A stretch of 7,305 bases of DNA, taken from Acidobacteriota bacterium (lineage in GTDB: Bacteria; Acidobacteriota; Terriglobia; Terriglobales; Acidobacteriaceae). The position numbers and the translations under genes were made by a program. Numbering within the stretch: the first letter of the stretch is position 1; the number at the start of each line of letters is the position of its first letter. Positions 6,449-7,305 of this stretch are shown one piece after another. The notes beneath the pieces are model-generated. The model was given only the letters and a program-made list of their open reading frames with translations. It did no database searches and was not told the DNA's origin. Where the stretch lies: NCBI GenBank assembly GCA_021799405.1, contig JAJZAL010000256.1, positions 1-7,305 on the forward strand, given 5' to 3'.

Positions 6449-7305
6449 TCAGCCGAGTACTTCAGCGCCGGGAACACGGTCGAGAAACAGCGGCAGGTTG
6501 CTGCGCAAAACGATATGGGGCGCAAAGCGCGTGACTGGCTTCGGCGTCACTCCCTCCAGCGCATATCGGACCAAAGCCTCGACCGCGGCCCTGCCCTGCG
6601 CTGAAGGCCGCTGATAGAGGGCCGCAAGAACTTTGCCCGACTCCAGAAATGGAACGAGTGCGGGAAAAAGATCGGTGGCGATCACAAGCATATGGTCGAT
6701 TGCGCCTTGTTCATCCAGAGCGCGAAGAACCGGAAGACTGTTGGCGGTGCTGATGTAAATGGCCGCGGGGCGCGGCTTACGCTCCAGCAGCGCCAGGGTT
6801 TTACGCCGCGCGTCCTGCGGAATGTCGTGCGTCTCAACTGCCGGAAGGAGCGACAGGTGCGGTGCAATCATCGCCAGAGTCGCTGCGAATCCCTTCAGTT
6901 TGTCCGAGTGGTCCTTCGTGCTCAGATCTCCCGTGATGATGGCGACACATCCCGGTTTAGGCAAGGTGCGCGCGAACAACTCGGCCGCGATACTTCCACT
7001 GATGGCGGCATCGACTGTAACCGCAGCAATCCGGCCGCTTCGCGGCGCATCGCTAGCGACGCACACCACCGGGGTGCCGTGCGCAACAAAATTCCGGATG
7101 AGGGGATCGAACTTTGCCGGATCTCCGGGTGTCAGGATCAACCCGTCATAGTGCCGGCCCATATCGGCGTCCAGCAGTTTTACGTCACCTTTGCCGATAT
7201 GAGGATAGGCGCGGAAATCCAGGTCGATGTTGACTCCCACCATACTTTCCGCAGCCGTTCGGATGCCGTCGCGCAACGGATCGAAGAATGCGGCAATCTC
7301 GCGCG
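6449..7305 (-). CDS. LacI-like transcriptional regulator, sugar-binding domain (5' end outside window)
   Basis: The visible 284 codons encode a periplasmic-binding-protein-like ligand domain of the LacI family type and the frame stays open through the right edge, so the start and any DNA-binding helix-turn-helix are not seen. Landmarks: AAFFDPLRDGIRTAAES near the edge (the usual FFxxLxxGIxxAA helix), YDGLILTPGD, TPVVCVASDAP, VTVDAAISGSIAAELF (the usual VxVDNxxxGxxAAxxL), CVAIITGDLSTKDHSDKLKGF, AAIYISTANSLPVLRAL, and VIATDLFPALVPFLESGKV with YQRPSAQGRAAVEAL. The Asp in ATDLFP sits where family members contact sugar. A TTG at 7274-7276 could be misread as a start, but the homology continues upstream of it. 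The gene lies upstream of the DUF5107 gene on the same strand with a promoter in between, which fits a regulator beside its target. An ABC-transporter sugar-binding protein shares this fold and cannot be excluded until the N-terminus is seen; no transporter genes are visible. Confidence 0.87.
   Translation of the reverse strand, partial: REIAAFFDPLRDGIRTAAESMVGVNIDLDFRAYPHIGKGDVKLLDADMGRHYDGLILTPGDPAKFDPLIRNFVAHGTPVVCVASDAPRSGRIAAVTVDAAISGSIAAELFARTLPKPGCVAIITGDLSTKDHSDKLKGFAATLAMIAPHLSLLPAVETHDIPQDARRKTLALLERKPRPAAIYISTANSLPVLRALDEQGAIDHMLVIATDLFPALVPFLESGKVLAALYQRPSAQGRAAVEALVRYALEGVTPKPVTRFAPHIVLRSNLPLFLDRVPGAEVLG

Overview
The window looks like chromosomal DNA from a GC-rich soil-type bacterium, most probably an Acidobacteriota member; a planctomycete or verrucomicrobial relative is the main alternative. 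This is inferred from the gene types only: a Tat-exported Gfo/Idh/MocA oxidoreductase, a long DUF5107-TPR protein, a DLGGFGKG-type ApbE and a LacI-like sugar regulator. No rRNA, tRNA, CRISPR array, insertion sequence or phage gene is visible. Four of the five genes are complete.

Layout: positions 1-142 hold no gene I can assign. Positions 143-2671 (+ strand) form a tight three-gene operon: an ApbE-family FAD:protein FMN transferase (143-1114), a Gfo/Idh/MocA oxidoreductase with a twin-arginine signal (1104-2393, overlapping apbE by 11 bases), and a small two-helix membrane protein (2390-2671, ATGA overlap with the oxidoreductase stop). A 221-base convergent gap (2672-2892) follows, with several weak hairpins but no clear terminator. 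On the - strand lie a DUF5107-TPR protein of about 1,100 residues (2893-6192) and, upstream of it in transcription order, the sugar-binding domain of a LacI-like regulator (6449 to the right edge, 5' end outside the window). The 256 bases between those two genes contain a candidate promoter (TTGACA, 17-base spacer, TACGTT) whose -10 hexamer is overlapped by a perfect 10-base palindrome, ACGTTAACGT.

How the parts may work together (inference): the two - strand genes look like a sugar-responsive pair, in which the LacI-like protein would bind the palindrome and control the DUF5107-TPR gene. That protein has no export signal, so it would handle or sense glycans inside the cell. The + strand operon looks like an envelope-linked redox unit: an exported dehydrogenase-like enzyme, a membrane partner and a flavinylation enzyme whose target is not in the window. 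The two modules are convergent and need not be linked functionally. I see no clearly new defence or mobile system. The points most worth a second look are the overlapping ApbE/oxidoreductase/membrane-protein operon and the operator-promoter arrangement ahead of the DUF5107 gene.
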